The notes: generated by a model from the sequence alone, not told the origin. A stretch of DNA of 6,051 nt from an uncultured Desulfovibrio sp. (GCA_900550745.1 URTO01000129.1:1-6051); one strand, 5' to 3'. Numbered from the stretch's first letter, positions 1-5,970 are shown. A program made the numbers and translations.

Positions 1-34
1 GCCTTTCTTCAGAAAGGGCCTCCTCCCTTCCCCC
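1..34 (-). terminator. Hairpin at the 3' end of mgtE, cut by the window edge
   Basis: Read on the minus strand, a purine-rich run (GGGGGAAGGGAGGAGG) starts about 14 nt after the mgtE stop. It leads into a short hairpin, CCTTTC-TGAA-GAAAGG (plus positions 2-17). The matching pyrimidine-rich outer arm would lie outside the window, so the full stem cannot be seen. Its style and distance from the stop resemble the hairpins after nadA and nadB, and I read it as the mgtE transcript end. No U-tract is visible within the window. Confidence 0.45.
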
Positions 35-48
35 ACATTCCGCACTCC

Positions 49-1494
49 CTACAACAAAAAAGCGGTAGCCAGCCCCAAAAAAATAAAGAAACCAGCGCTG
101 TCCGTAATGGCGGTGAGGAAGATGCTGGAAGCCTGCGCGGGGTCGCGGCCTACGGCACGGAATATCAGGGGGATGCTGCCGCCCGCCAGCGCGCCGAGCA
201 GCATGTCGCCCATGAGCGCCGCGCCCATGACCATGCCGAGTTCGGGGGATGAGGAGGTGAACCAGACCCCCACACAGGCCAGCATCGCCATGATCGCCCC
301 GGAAGTAATACCGATCTTGCCTTCGCGCAGCACGGCAATCCATGCGCGCCTGCGGTCAAATTTTTCCGTGGCAAGCTGGCGGATCATCACGGCGAGGGCT
401 TGCTGCCCGGTATTCCCGGCCTGATTCGCCACCATCGGCATGAGCACCGCCAGCAGCGCCATGCCAGCAATGGAACCCTCAAACATATAAACCACAAAGG
501 CCGACATCATGGAGGTCAGCATATTCACGATGAGCCACGGCAGACGTATCTGTACCGACTCCAGCCACGGCGTGTCCACAGTCTCGTCCTGACCGGCGCC
601 CACCATGCCGAGCAGGTCGGCGCTGGCCTCATCCTGCATGATGTCCAGAATGTCGTCGTAGGTCGCCACACCGAGAAGGCGCCCTTCGTAGTCCACCACA
701 GGCATGGCCATGAAATTGTAGTGGCTCATGCGGCGGGCCACTTCCTCGCTCGGCGTGTCGTAACGCACGGCGATCACGTCCTGATCATGCAGGGAATCCC
801 GCAGGATCGTCCCCGGTTTCGACAGCATGAGGTCACGGAGGGAAAATACCCCGACCAGCTTGTCGTCCTCGTCCACCACGTAGGCATAATAGGGGATTTC
901 CATATCCTCTTCCATGCCCCGCCGGATCAGCGAAATGGCTTCGTCCACCGTGATGTCCTGCTCAAGCAGGATGATCTCGGTGTTCATGATGCCGCCCGCC
1001 GTATCGGGATCGAACGCCAGCAGGTTGCGGAGCTCTTCGGCGTCGTCGCGGTCAAGGTTGCTCAGGAGGACGTCGCGGTGCCCTTCTTCCAGCTCGTCCA
1101 GAACGTCGGCGGCATCGTCGGGCGACATCTCGGCGATGATCTGGGCGGCCTCGTCGGGATCGAGGTTTTCCAGAACGTCGACGGCGACTTCCTCATCAAG
1201 CTCGGCGAGGGCCTCGGCCGCTTCGTCGGCAGGCAAATGGCGGAACAGGCAAACCTGCTCCTTGAGGCTCAGGTTTTCCAGATGCTCGGCCATGTCAGCC
1301 GGGTGGGAATACTCGGATTCGCCGTCTTCCAAATACTCAATGCACTGGGAGAGGGTACGCTGGCGGGCATTGTCGGCAGGCCCGTCGCCTTTCCTCCCCG
1401 GCGTTTCCCCGTTTTTTTTCCGCCCTTTCTCCTCAGGACTCCGCGCTATGCCGTCCGGGGCTGCCTTTTTCTCTTCGGGGGCCGCATCCGACAT
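49..1494 (-). CDS. mgtE: Magnesium transporter MgtE
   Basis: MgtE is a dimeric, Mg2+-gated Mg2+ channel of the inner membrane, and this 481-residue protein shows the family's full domain order. Residues 1-48 are a Lys/Glu/Pro-rich hydrophilic extension. About 50-165 form the acidic helical MgtE N domain, which in the family senses cytosolic Mg2+ (repeats of the LDxDEAAxxL type). About 166-298 are a CBS-domain pair, opening with FDPDTAGGIMN. About 315-481 carry five membrane helices, near 319-338, 343-358, 395-412, 419-446 and 457-480. The pore signature MVANQAGNTGQQ (354-365) and the last-helix motif TAITDSAGFFIFLG (461-474) are present; Asp465 matches the family's conserved pore aspartate. 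The start at 1494 is the first ATG in frame and has a strong Shine-Dalgarno site 8 nt upstream; an upstream TTG at 1542 lacks one. The gene is transcribed away from the nad cluster. The extension makes it a little longer than minimal homologues of about 450 residues. Confidence 0.95.
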   Translation of the reverse strand: MSDAAPEEKKAAPDGIARSPEEKGRKKNGETPGRKGDGPADNARQRTLSQCIEYLEDGESEYSHPADMAEHLENLSLKEQVCLFRHLPADEAAEALAELDEEVAVDVLENLDPDEAAQIIAEMSPDDAADVLDELEEGHRDVLLSNLDRDDAEELRNLLAFDPDTAGGIMNTEIILLEQDITVDEAISLIRRGMEEDMEIPYYAYVVDEDDKLVGVFSLRDLMLSKPGTILRDSLHDQDVIAVRYDTPSEEVARRMSHYNFMAMPVVDYEGRLLGVATYDDILDIMQDEASADLLGMVGAGQDETVDTPWLESVQIRLPWLIVNMLTSMMSAFVVYMFEGSIAGMALLAVLMPMVANQAGNTGQQALAVMIRQLATEKFDRRRAWIAVLREGKIGITSGAIMAMLACVGVWFTSSSPELGMVMGAALMGDMLLGALAGGSIPLIFRAVGRDPAQASSIFLTAITDSAGFFIFLGLATAFLL

Positions 1495-1502
1495 GGACCT
1501 AT

Positions 1503-1510
1503 CCTCCTCC
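1503..1510 (-). promoter_or_regulatory. Ribosome binding site of mgtE
   Basis: The minus strand reads GGAGGAGG, eight nucleotides before the ATG at 1494-1492. This near-perfect Shine-Dalgarno sequence fixes the start of mgtE and rules out the longer reading frame that opens at the TTG at 1542. Confidence 0.85.
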
Positions 1511-1552
1511 ACCTGAACCGCATAACGCCTCAAGGATGCCAAAGGTTACGAT

Positions 1553-1587
1553 AAAAAACGGAACACGCCTCCAAAACCGGCGTTTCC
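1553..1587 (-). terminator. Intrinsic terminator-like hairpin in the mgtE leader (possible attenuator)
   Basis: On the minus strand, GGAAACGCC (1587-1579) pairs with GGCGTGTTCC (1569-1560) as nine base pairs with one bulged base. A nine-base loop separates the arms, and a G and six T residues (1558-1553) follow. That is the form of a rho-independent terminator, yet it lies about 60 nt upstream of the mgtE start and points toward mgtE. It is either a leader attenuator controlling mgtE or a stop for antisense transcripts from the nad side. A competing reading is a weak promoter across the T-run (TTGGAG, 15 nt, TATCGT), which would put transcription start after the hairpin. The hairpin and T-run are directly seen; the role is inferred. 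Confidence 0.5.
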
Positions 1588-1655
1588 TCCCGCATTGCCT
1601 TTTATCCCGGCCCGTATCCGACGCCTCCTCGAACGGTTGGGAAAAAAAGAGCATC

Positions 1656-1684
1656 TTGACGAAAACGGATGAGCCACCTAGTAA
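1656..1684 (+). promoter_or_regulatory. Possible sigma-70 promoter for the nad cluster
   Basis: TTGACG (1656-1661) matches the -35 consensus at five of six bases. It is followed after 17 bases by TAGTAA (1679-1684), a weak -10 with three of six matches. Transcription would start near 1691, giving a leader of about 98 nt before nadC that contains the inverted repeat at 1714-1742. It is the best plus-strand candidate I could find in the divergent region, but the -10 is poor. Confidence 0.3.
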
Positions 1685-1713
1685 ACGAAAAGGCTTTACG
1701 CTGCTGACTCGTT

Positions 1714-1742
1714 GCCGGATGCGCGCGTCCCGCGCATCCGGC
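1714..1742 (+). repeat. Perfect 12-bp inverted repeat upstream of nadC
   Basis: GCCGGATGCGCG (1714-1725) and CGCGCATCCGGC (1731-1742) are exact inverse complements around a five-base loop. The element ends 46 nt before the nadC ATG. No T-run follows on either strand, so it is not a standard terminator. It could be a leader RNA hairpin, a dyad operator for a NAD-responsive repressor, or a REP-like dispersed palindrome: the GCCGGATG...CATCCGGC arms resemble enterobacterial REP sequences. The symmetry is seen directly; the function is open. Confidence 0.7.
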
Positions 1743-1788
1743 GTTGTACTCAACCCCGTGTAGCACTGCCAAGGATGCGGGACAAGAT

Positions 1789-2688
1789 ATGATCCTTCCA
1801 GAATTCTCAGAATATTTTCAGGGCGAGGCGCGGACGCACCTTTTATCAATCTTGGAACTCTCCCTCGCCGAGGACGGGCCGGATCTCACCACCGAGGGCG
1901 TCTTCAGCCCCGGTGACCGGCTTCAGGCAATTATCGTAGCCAAAGAACAGACGATCATCGCCGGGCTGCCCGTCATCCCGCTGGTCATGGACCTGTGCGC
2001 GACGCATCCGGAGGAGCTTTCCTACACGTGGCAGAGCCTTGCCAAGGAAGGGCAAGAGGTCGCCAAGGGTTCCATCGTGGCCCGCATTTCCGGCCCCGCC
2101 CGGCAAGTCCTCCGCGCCGAACGCGTGATCCTCAACTTCGTGAGCCACCTCTGCGGCATCGCCAACCTGACGCGCCGCTACGCCGAGAAGCTCGAAGGCA
2201 CGGGCGTGCGCCTGCTTGACACGCGCAAGACCATGCCGGGCCTGCGCTATCCCGACAAATATGCCGTACTGTGCGGCGGCGGGCACAACCACAGGCGCAA
2301 CCTCGCCGAAATGCTCATGCTCAAGGACAACCACATCGACGCGGCCGGTTCAATGACGAAGGCCGTCGAACTGCTGCGCAGGCGCTACACTCCTTGCCCG
2401 CCCATTGAAGTGGAATGCCGCAACCACGACGAAATCAGCGAGGCCGTCGCCTGCAAGGTCGACCGCATCATGCTCGACAATATGACGCCCGATATGCTCC
2501 CCGAAGCGCTGGAAATGATCCCCTCCTCCATCGAAACGGAGATCAGCGGGGGCGTTTCCCTCGACACCATCCGGGCGTATGCCACCGTGAGCACCGTCCG
2601 CAAGCCCGACTTCATTTCCGTCGGACGCATCACGCATTCCGCCGTGACCGCCGACCTCAGCATGCGCATTGCGAAGGAATCCCTATGA
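1789..2688 (+). CDS. nadC: Quinolinate phosphoribosyltransferase (nicotinate-nucleotide pyrophosphorylase, carboxylating)
   Basis: NadC converts quinolinate and PRPP to nicotinate mononucleotide, CO2 and pyrophosphate in the cytoplasm, the third step of de novo NAD synthesis. The 299-residue product has the family's usual length. Residues about 25-118 form the N-terminal alpha/beta domain, and about 119-299 the open alpha/beta barrel. Recognisable blocks are AERVILNFVSHLCGIA (110-125), DTRKTMPGLR (144-153), CGGGHNHR (162-169), MLKDNHI (177-183), IEVEC (206-210), IMLDN (227-231), EISGGV (251-256) and ISVGRITHSA (276-285). The Arg, His, Lys, Glu and Asp residues that bind substrate and PRPP in the family are therefore present. 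The ATG at 1789 suits the family N terminus, although its Shine-Dalgarno is modest (AAGGA 13 nt upstream, or GGGA at 6 nt). The stop overlaps the nadA start as ATGA, implying translational coupling. It is the first gene of the plus-strand cluster. Confidence 0.97.
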   Translation: MILPEFSEYFQGEARTHLLSILELSLAEDGPDLTTEGVFSPGDRLQAIIVAKEQTIIAGLPVIPLVMDLCATHPEELSYTWQSLAKEGQEVAKGSIVARISGPARQVLRAERVILNFVSHLCGIANLTRRYAEKLEGTGVRLLDTRKTMPGLRYPDKYAVLCGGGHNHRRNLAEMLMLKDNHIDAAGSMTKAVELLRRRYTPCPPIEVECRNHDEISEAVACKVDRIMLDNMTPDMLPEALEMIPSSIETEISGGVSLDTIRAYATVSTVRKPDFISVGRITHSAVTADLSMRIAKESL

Positions 2689-3734
2689 CGACATCACATC
2701 CCTCCAACGACGCCCGCGCCATTGAGGAACTCCGCTCCAAACTCGGCGGCAGGCTGACCATCGTCGGCCACCACTACGAGCAGGAAGACACCATCCGGCA
2801 CTGTGACTTCCGCGGCGACTCCCTCGAACTGGCCCGGCGCGTTCCCGGCATCGCCTCGGACTACATTGTCTTCTGCGGCGTCTACTTCATGGCGGAATCC
2901 GCCGCCCTGCTCGCCCGCGAAGGCCAGCAGGTGCTCCTGCCCGACCATTCCGCCGACTGCGTGATGGCCCAGATGACCCCCGCCCGGCTGCTCGACCGCG
3001 TGCTCGGCCGCCTCACCGCATCGGGCCGCAAGCTGGTGCCGCTCGCCTACGTCAACACTTCGCTGGCGGTCAAGGCCGTGGTGGGGCGCTACGGCGGCGC
3101 GGTATGCACGTCGGCCAACGCGGAAAAAATGATGGACTGGGCCTTCCGCCAAGGCGACGGCGTGCTGTTCCTGCCGGACAAGAACCTGGCCCGCAATACC
3201 GCCCGCAAGCTCGGCATCACCGGACGCGACACGCATATCCTTGATGTGCGCAGAACCGGGGAAGCCGTGGATCTCGAAGCGGCGGACAAGGCCGCCCTCG
3301 TGCTCTGGCCCGGCCTGTGCGCCATCCATGCCCGCTTCCACCCCGGACAGATTGAGGCCGTGCGCAAGGCCGACCCGTCCTGCAAAGTCATCGTACACCC
3401 CGAATGTTCCCCCGAAGTGGTGCGCGCCGCCGATGGGGCGGGCTCCACTACCTACATCATCGAGTATGTCAGGAATGCGCCGGATGGGGCACATATTTAT
3501 GTCGGAACGGAAATCAATCTGGTGGAACGCCTCGCCCGCGAGCAGGAAGGACGCATCCGTGTGGACCCCCTGCGTTCCAGTGCCTGTTCCAACATGGCGA
3601 AAATCACGCCCGGAAAGCTCCGCGCCACGCTGGAAGGCATCGTTGCCGGGAACACGGAACCCATCACCGTCCCCAGCGAGGATTCCGCTCCGGCCAAGGC
3701 GTCCCTCGAACGCATGCTCGAAGCCTGCGCGTAA
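2685..3734 (+). CDS. nadA: Quinolinate synthase (4Fe-4S)
   Basis: NadA condenses iminoaspartate from NadB with dihydroxyacetone phosphate to form quinolinate, using an oxygen-sensitive 4Fe-4S cluster with three cysteine ligands. In this 349-residue protein the ligands should be Cys92 (DCVMAQM), Cys212 (WPGLCAIHARF) and Cys301 (CSNMAKIT). The spacings of 120 and 89 closely match Bacillus subtilis NadA (Cys110, 230, 320) rather than the shorter E. coli or Thermotoga spacing. Other family blocks are GHHYEQEDT (28-36), GDSLELA (44-50), VFCGVYFMAE (62-71), YVNTSLAVKA (122-131), CTSANA (141-146), LPDKNLAR (163-170), HPECSPEVV (238-246) and GSTTYII (253-259), so all three pseudo-symmetric domains are complete. 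The start overlaps the nadC stop and has AAGGA six nucleotides upstream. Cys141 in CTSANA is conserved in some relatives but is not expected to be a ligand. Confidence 0.97.
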   Translation: MTTSHPSNDARAIEELRSKLGGRLTIVGHHYEQEDTIRHCDFRGDSLELARRVPGIASDYIVFCGVYFMAESAALLAREGQQVLLPDHSADCVMAQMTPARLLDRVLGRLTASGRKLVPLAYVNTSLAVKAVVGRYGGAVCTSANAEKMMDWAFRQGDGVLFLPDKNLARNTARKLGITGRDTHILDVRRTGEAVDLEAADKAALVLWPGLCAIHARFHPGQIEAVRKADPSCKVIVHPECSPEVVRAADGAGSTTYIIEYVRNAPDGAHIYVGTEINLVERLAREQEGRIRVDPLRSSACSNMAKITPGKLRATLEGIVAGNTEPITVPSEDSAPAKASLERMLEACA

Positions 3735-3752
3735 TTTTTGATGCTTGTTGGA

Positions 3753-3788
3753 GAAGGGGAGCCCTCCCGGAGATGAGGGCTTTCCTTC
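3753..3788 (+). terminator. Hairpin 18 nt after the nadA stop
   Basis: Positions 3753-3766 (GAAGGGGAGCCCTC) pair with 3775-3788 (GAGGGCTTTCCTTC) over 14 base pairs, including two G-U pairs, around an eight-base loop. A C-run rather than a U-tract follows. It is strong enough to pause polymerase or protect a 3' end, but not a textbook terminator. It resembles the hairpin after nadB in its GAAGGGG left arm and CCTTCCCC right side. If it does terminate, nadB is at least partly uncoupled from nadCA. Confidence 0.55.
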
Positions 3789-3821
3789 CCCCAACCCCAT
3801 CGAAGCGGGGCCTTTCCCCCA

Positions 3822-3841
3822 GTTTCCCGTGGCGGGGAAAC
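3822..3841 (+). other. Small hairpin in the nadA-nadB gap
   Basis: GTTTCCC (3822-3828) pairs with GGGAAAC (3835-3841) around a six-base loop. There is no T-run after it. It may be a folding unit of the nadA-nadB intergenic transcript or chance in a G/C-run-rich stretch. Confidence 0.35.
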
Positions 3842-3903
3842 CACGCGGCGGGGGTTCCGCCGGACATGCTTCAGCCTATTATGCCCTATCCCGAACAGGT
3901 TTC

Positions 3904-3930
3904 AGGGGGCCTTGCCGCCCCCTTTCCTCT
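3904..3930 (+). terminator. G/C hairpin with short T/C tail upstream of nadB
   Basis: AGGGGGC (3904-3910) pairs perfectly with GCCCCCT (3917-3923) around a six-base loop, followed by TTTCCTCT-like sequence to 3930. The form is that of a weak intrinsic terminator. It ends 44 nt before the nadB ATG, so it would sit in the nadB leader and could attenuate read-through from nadCA. A possible -10 hexamer TATTAT (3877-3882) lies just upstream, but it has no convincing -35. Confidence 0.4.
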
Positions 3931-3967
3931 ATGCACAAAACAAGGTCTTTTCTCAAAAGAAGGCAGT

Positions 3968-5545
3968 ATGACACAGCAGCGCTTGAAAACACAGGTTCTC
4001 GTCATCGGCGCCGGGATCAGCGGCAGCACGTCCGCCCTTACTCTGGCGGACGCCGGGTATGAGGTAACCCTCATTGTCCCCGGAAAAGAGATGGACGGCG
4101 GCAATTCCGCGCTGGCTCAGGGCGGGATCGTCTATCGTCCCGATCCTGACGACGCCAAAGATCTGGAAAAGGACATTCTGGTTGCCGGACACCACCACAA
4201 CTACGTCAAGGCTGTCCGCCACCTCTGCCAGCACGGCCCCGAAGCCGTGGAACGCATCCTCATGGAGCGCGCGCCCATCCCCTTCGACAGGCTGGACGGC
4301 AAGCTCGACTTCACCCGCGAGGGCGGGCACGGCAAGCACCGCATCGTGCATTGCGCCGACCACACCGGGAAGACCATCATGGAGGGCCTATTGCAGGCCG
4401 TGCGCATGTCCCCGAACATCCGCATCCTGACCGGCCGCACCGCCGTAGACCTGATCACCACGGATCACCATGCGCGGTATAAGGAATACCGCTACCAGCT
4501 CGACAACCAGTGCCTTGGGGCCTACGTCTACAACGAAGACACCAAGGAAGTGGAAACCCTGCTCGCCGACTTCACCGTGCTTGCCACCGGCGGCGTCGGG
4601 CAGATTTATCTGCACACGACCAACACCGCCGCCTGCACCGGTTCCGGCATCGCCATGGCCCAGCGCGCGGGCGTGCGCCTCGACAATCTGGAATACGTCC
4701 AGTTCCACCCGACCGCGCTGTATACCCGCCAGTCGCACAGCTTCCTGATCACGGAGGCCATGCGCGGCGAAGGGGCCCGCCTCACGAACGCCAAAGGCGA
4801 ATTCTTCATGAAGCGCTATGACGAGCGCGCCGACCTCGCCCCCCGCGACATCGTGGCCAGGGCAATCATGGACGAAATGCTCCACAGCGGCGAGCCCTGC
4901 ATGTATCTGGACGTTTCCGGCGTGAAGCACGACATCCCCACACGGTTCCCCACCATCTACCGGCACTGCATGGAACTGGGCATCGACATCAGCAAGAAGC
5001 CCATCCCGGTGGTTCCCGTGGCGCATTTCTTCTGCGGCGGCATCCTCGTCGACGCTTCCGCCCGCACGACGCTGACCCGCCTCTACAGCGTGGGCGAGTG
5101 CAGCTGCACCGGCCTGCACGGGGCCAACCGCCTCGCCAGCACGTCGCTCCTCGAAGCCCTGCTCTGGGGCTACAGCGCCGGCCAGGACATCGCGCAGCGC
5201 ATCACCAAGCGCGGCTACATCAGCAAGCGCCTTGCCGACGCCATCCCCGACTGGGAAAGCACCGGCGACGAGCGCAACGACGACCCGGCGCTCATCGCGC
5301 AGGACTGGGCGACCATCCGCAACACCATGTGGAACTATGTGGGCATCAGCCGCACGGCCAGCCGCCTGCACCGCGCTTTTGACGACCTGCGCGCCCTTTC
5401 CCGCCACCTCCACGACTTCTACAAAAATACGGCCATCTCCAAGCCCATCGTGGATCTTTTCCACGGCTGCCAAGCGGCCTACAGCATTACCCAGAGCGCC
5501 CTGCGCAACCCCCGCAGCCTGGGGTGCCACCACAGGATCAACTAG
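3968..5545 (+). CDS. nadB: L-aspartate oxidase
   Basis: NadB is the FAD enzyme that oxidises L-aspartate to iminoaspartate, the first step of de novo NAD synthesis; family members can pass electrons to oxygen or fumarate. The 525-residue product is of normal length. It has the N-terminal FAD-binding motif VIGAGISG (12-19), SALAQGGI (47-54), REGGHGKHRIVHCAD (117-131), LATGG (205-209), YVQFHPTAL (243-251), ITEAMRGEGA (261-270), APRDIVARAI (291-300), PVAHFFCGGI (350-359) and CTGLHGANRLASTSLLEAL (380-398). The C-terminal helical domain begins near 440 (MWNYVGISRTASRLH, 454-468). Glu118, His247, Arg293, His353 and Arg388 match the E. coli active-site residues Glu121, His244, Arg290, His351 and Arg386. 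The ATG at 3968 has AGAAGG four nucleotides upstream. The gene is third in the cluster but separated by 233 bp of hairpin-rich DNA, so it may not depend only on the upstream promoter. Confidence 0.97.
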   Translation: MTQQRLKTQVLVIGAGISGSTSALTLADAGYEVTLIVPGKEMDGGNSALAQGGIVYRPDPDDAKDLEKDILVAGHHHNYVKAVRHLCQHGPEAVERILMERAPIPFDRLDGKLDFTREGGHGKHRIVHCADHTGKTIMEGLLQAVRMSPNIRILTGRTAVDLITTDHHARYKEYRYQLDNQCLGAYVYNEDTKEVETLLADFTVLATGGVGQIYLHTTNTAACTGSGIAMAQRAGVRLDNLEYVQFHPTALYTRQSHSFLITEAMRGEGARLTNAKGEFFMKRYDERADLAPRDIVARAIMDEMLHSGEPCMYLDVSGVKHDIPTRFPTIYRHCMELGIDISKKPIPVVPVAHFFCGGILVDASARTTLTRLYSVGECSCTGLHGANRLASTSLLEALLWGYSAGQDIAQRITKRGYISKRLADAIPDWESTGDERNDDPALIAQDWATIRNTMWNYVGISRTASRLHRAFDDLRALSRHLHDFYKNTAISKPIVDLFHGCQAAYSITQSALRNPRSLGCHHRIN

Positions 5546-5560
5546 GGCGGAGCCTATCGC

Positions 5561-5599
5561 GGGAAGGGGAACCTTTTCTTCGGGAAAGTTCCCCTTCCC
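5561..5599 (+). terminator. Strong UUCG-capped hairpin after nadB
   Basis: GGGAAGGGGAAC (5561-5572) pairs perfectly with GTTCCCCTTCCC (5588-5599). After one bulged C, five more pairs (5574-5578 with 5583-5587, one G-U) close on the loop TTCG (5579-5582) in a C(UUCG)G context, the classic extra-stable tetraloop. The hairpin starts 15 nt after the nadB stop. No U-tract follows. It is probably the transcript end or a 3'-end stabiliser for the nad message. Confidence 0.7.
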
Positions 5600-5615
5600 C
5601 AAGCCTGCCTGTAAG

Positions 5616-5644
5616 GGCCGCGCATCCCTTTTCCAAAGGCGGCC
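5616..5644 (+). other. Second hairpin downstream of nadB
   Basis: GGCCG (5616-5620) pairs with CGGCC (5640-5644). Inside it CCTTT (5627-5631) pairs with AAAGG (5635-5639) around a three-base loop, with a six-base one-sided interior gap. It may extend the terminator region. No T-run follows. The rest of 5600-5706 shows no gene or other structure that I can support. Confidence 0.35.
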
Positions 5645-5706
5645 GCGTTTGCCGAAGCCCCGCACCCCTTCTCCGCGGGCTGCCATCGGAATACGGCGGA
5701 CACAAA

Positions 5707-5837
5707 AGGAAGGCCCCGTCATGGAATATACTTATTTCATCCCCACAGGATGGTGAAAGATACGGCCTTTTTCTCCAGCCTTTCCCTTGGCGGCCTTCAC
5801 GGCTGGGGCGTTTTGTCGATTATCTCCTTGAAACTTT
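5707..5837 (+). repeat. Tandem repeat unit, copy A
   Basis: This stretch aligns by eye over its whole length with the adjacent 5838-5970 at about 70% identity. The offset is 131 bases before position 5759 and 130 after it, because copy A has one extra G there. Shared landmarks are AAGG-C-C-GTCAT (near 5710-5722), GGTGAAA-ATACGGC (5752-5766), CTTTGG-like CTTGGCGG (5786-5793), TTTTGT (5811-5816) and ACTTTAA (5833-5839). Copy A is about 50% G+C. Within it CTCCAGCC (5773-5780... C5773 to C5780) can pair with GGCTGGGG (5801-5808). I do not recognise the element; it is not an insertion sequence, tRNA or known riboswitch that I can name. Confidence 0.75.
5721..5756 (+). CDS. Tiny open reading frame MEYTYFIPTGW in copy A (doubtful)
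   Basis: An ATG at 5721 follows AGGAAGG at seven nucleotides, an excellent Shine-Dalgarno placement. It opens an 11-residue frame ending at TGA 5754-5756. In copy B the aligned start is ATA, while the TGA is kept, so translation is not conserved between the copies. It could be a leader peptide or a chance ORF in the repeat. The only support is the ribosome-site spacing. Confidence 0.15.
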   Translation: MEYTYFIPTGW

Positions 5838-5970
5838 AAGAAGGCTCTGTCATAGTATGTGGTTGTTTTATCTTTACCGTACGGTGAAAATACGGCTTTT
5901 TTATCTGGTTTTTCCGTTGGCGGAATCTATAGCTAAGGCATTTTGTTGGCTATTCCTTTGGAACTTTAAA
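5838..5970 (+). repeat. Tandem repeat unit, copy B
   Basis: The second copy begins where copy A ends; the junction ACTTTAAGAAGG serves both as the end of A and the start of B. It is about 38% G+C, far below the flanking genes. In my hand alignment of the 133 positions I count about 40 differences, of which about 32 are transitions, mostly C in copy A against T in copy B. It contains the 10-base palindrome ACCGTACGGT (5876-5885) and a small hairpin TTCCG-TTGG-CGGAA (5912-5925). The stem CCAGCC/GGCTGG of copy A corresponds here to CTGGTT/AGCTAA, which still pairs at five of six positions. Confidence 0.75.

Noticed and set aside
400..1554. Long plus-strand open frame (384 codons) opposite mgtE
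   Set aside because: It is antisense to a complete, motif-rich mgtE; its product is His/Val/Gly-rich with no recognisable domain, as expected of a mirror frame in G+C-rich DNA.
1744..1788. Upstream TTG start extending nadC by 15 residues
   Set aside because: The TTG directly follows the inverted repeat, has no Shine-Dalgarno site, and adds residues not typical of NadC; the ATG at 1789 fits the family.
1775..1792. Five-codon frame (MRDKI) whose TGA overlaps the nadC ATG as ATGA
   Set aside because: The only nearby AAGG abuts its ATG, too close to serve as a ribosome site; such short frames arise often by chance. It could matter only if conserved in orthologous leaders.
2694..3800. Minus-strand open frame (368 codons) opposite nadA
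   Set aside because: It is antisense to nadA, which has all three Fe-S ligands and family motifs; the mirror product shows no family features.
3745..4062. 105-codon frame in the nadA-nadB gap
   Set aside because: It runs through three hairpins and then out of frame into nadB; the Pro/Gly-rich translation reflects the G/C runs.
4388..5722. Long minus-strand open frame (444 codons) opposite nadB
   Set aside because: It mirrors the nadB coding sequence; the translation is low-complexity Gly/Ala/Val-rich without motifs.
5707..5970. Diversity-generating or CRISPR-type repeat pair
   Set aside because: Differences between copies are mainly C/T and G/A transitions, not adenine-specific, and there is no reverse transcriptase; the units abut without spacers, so it is not CRISPR.
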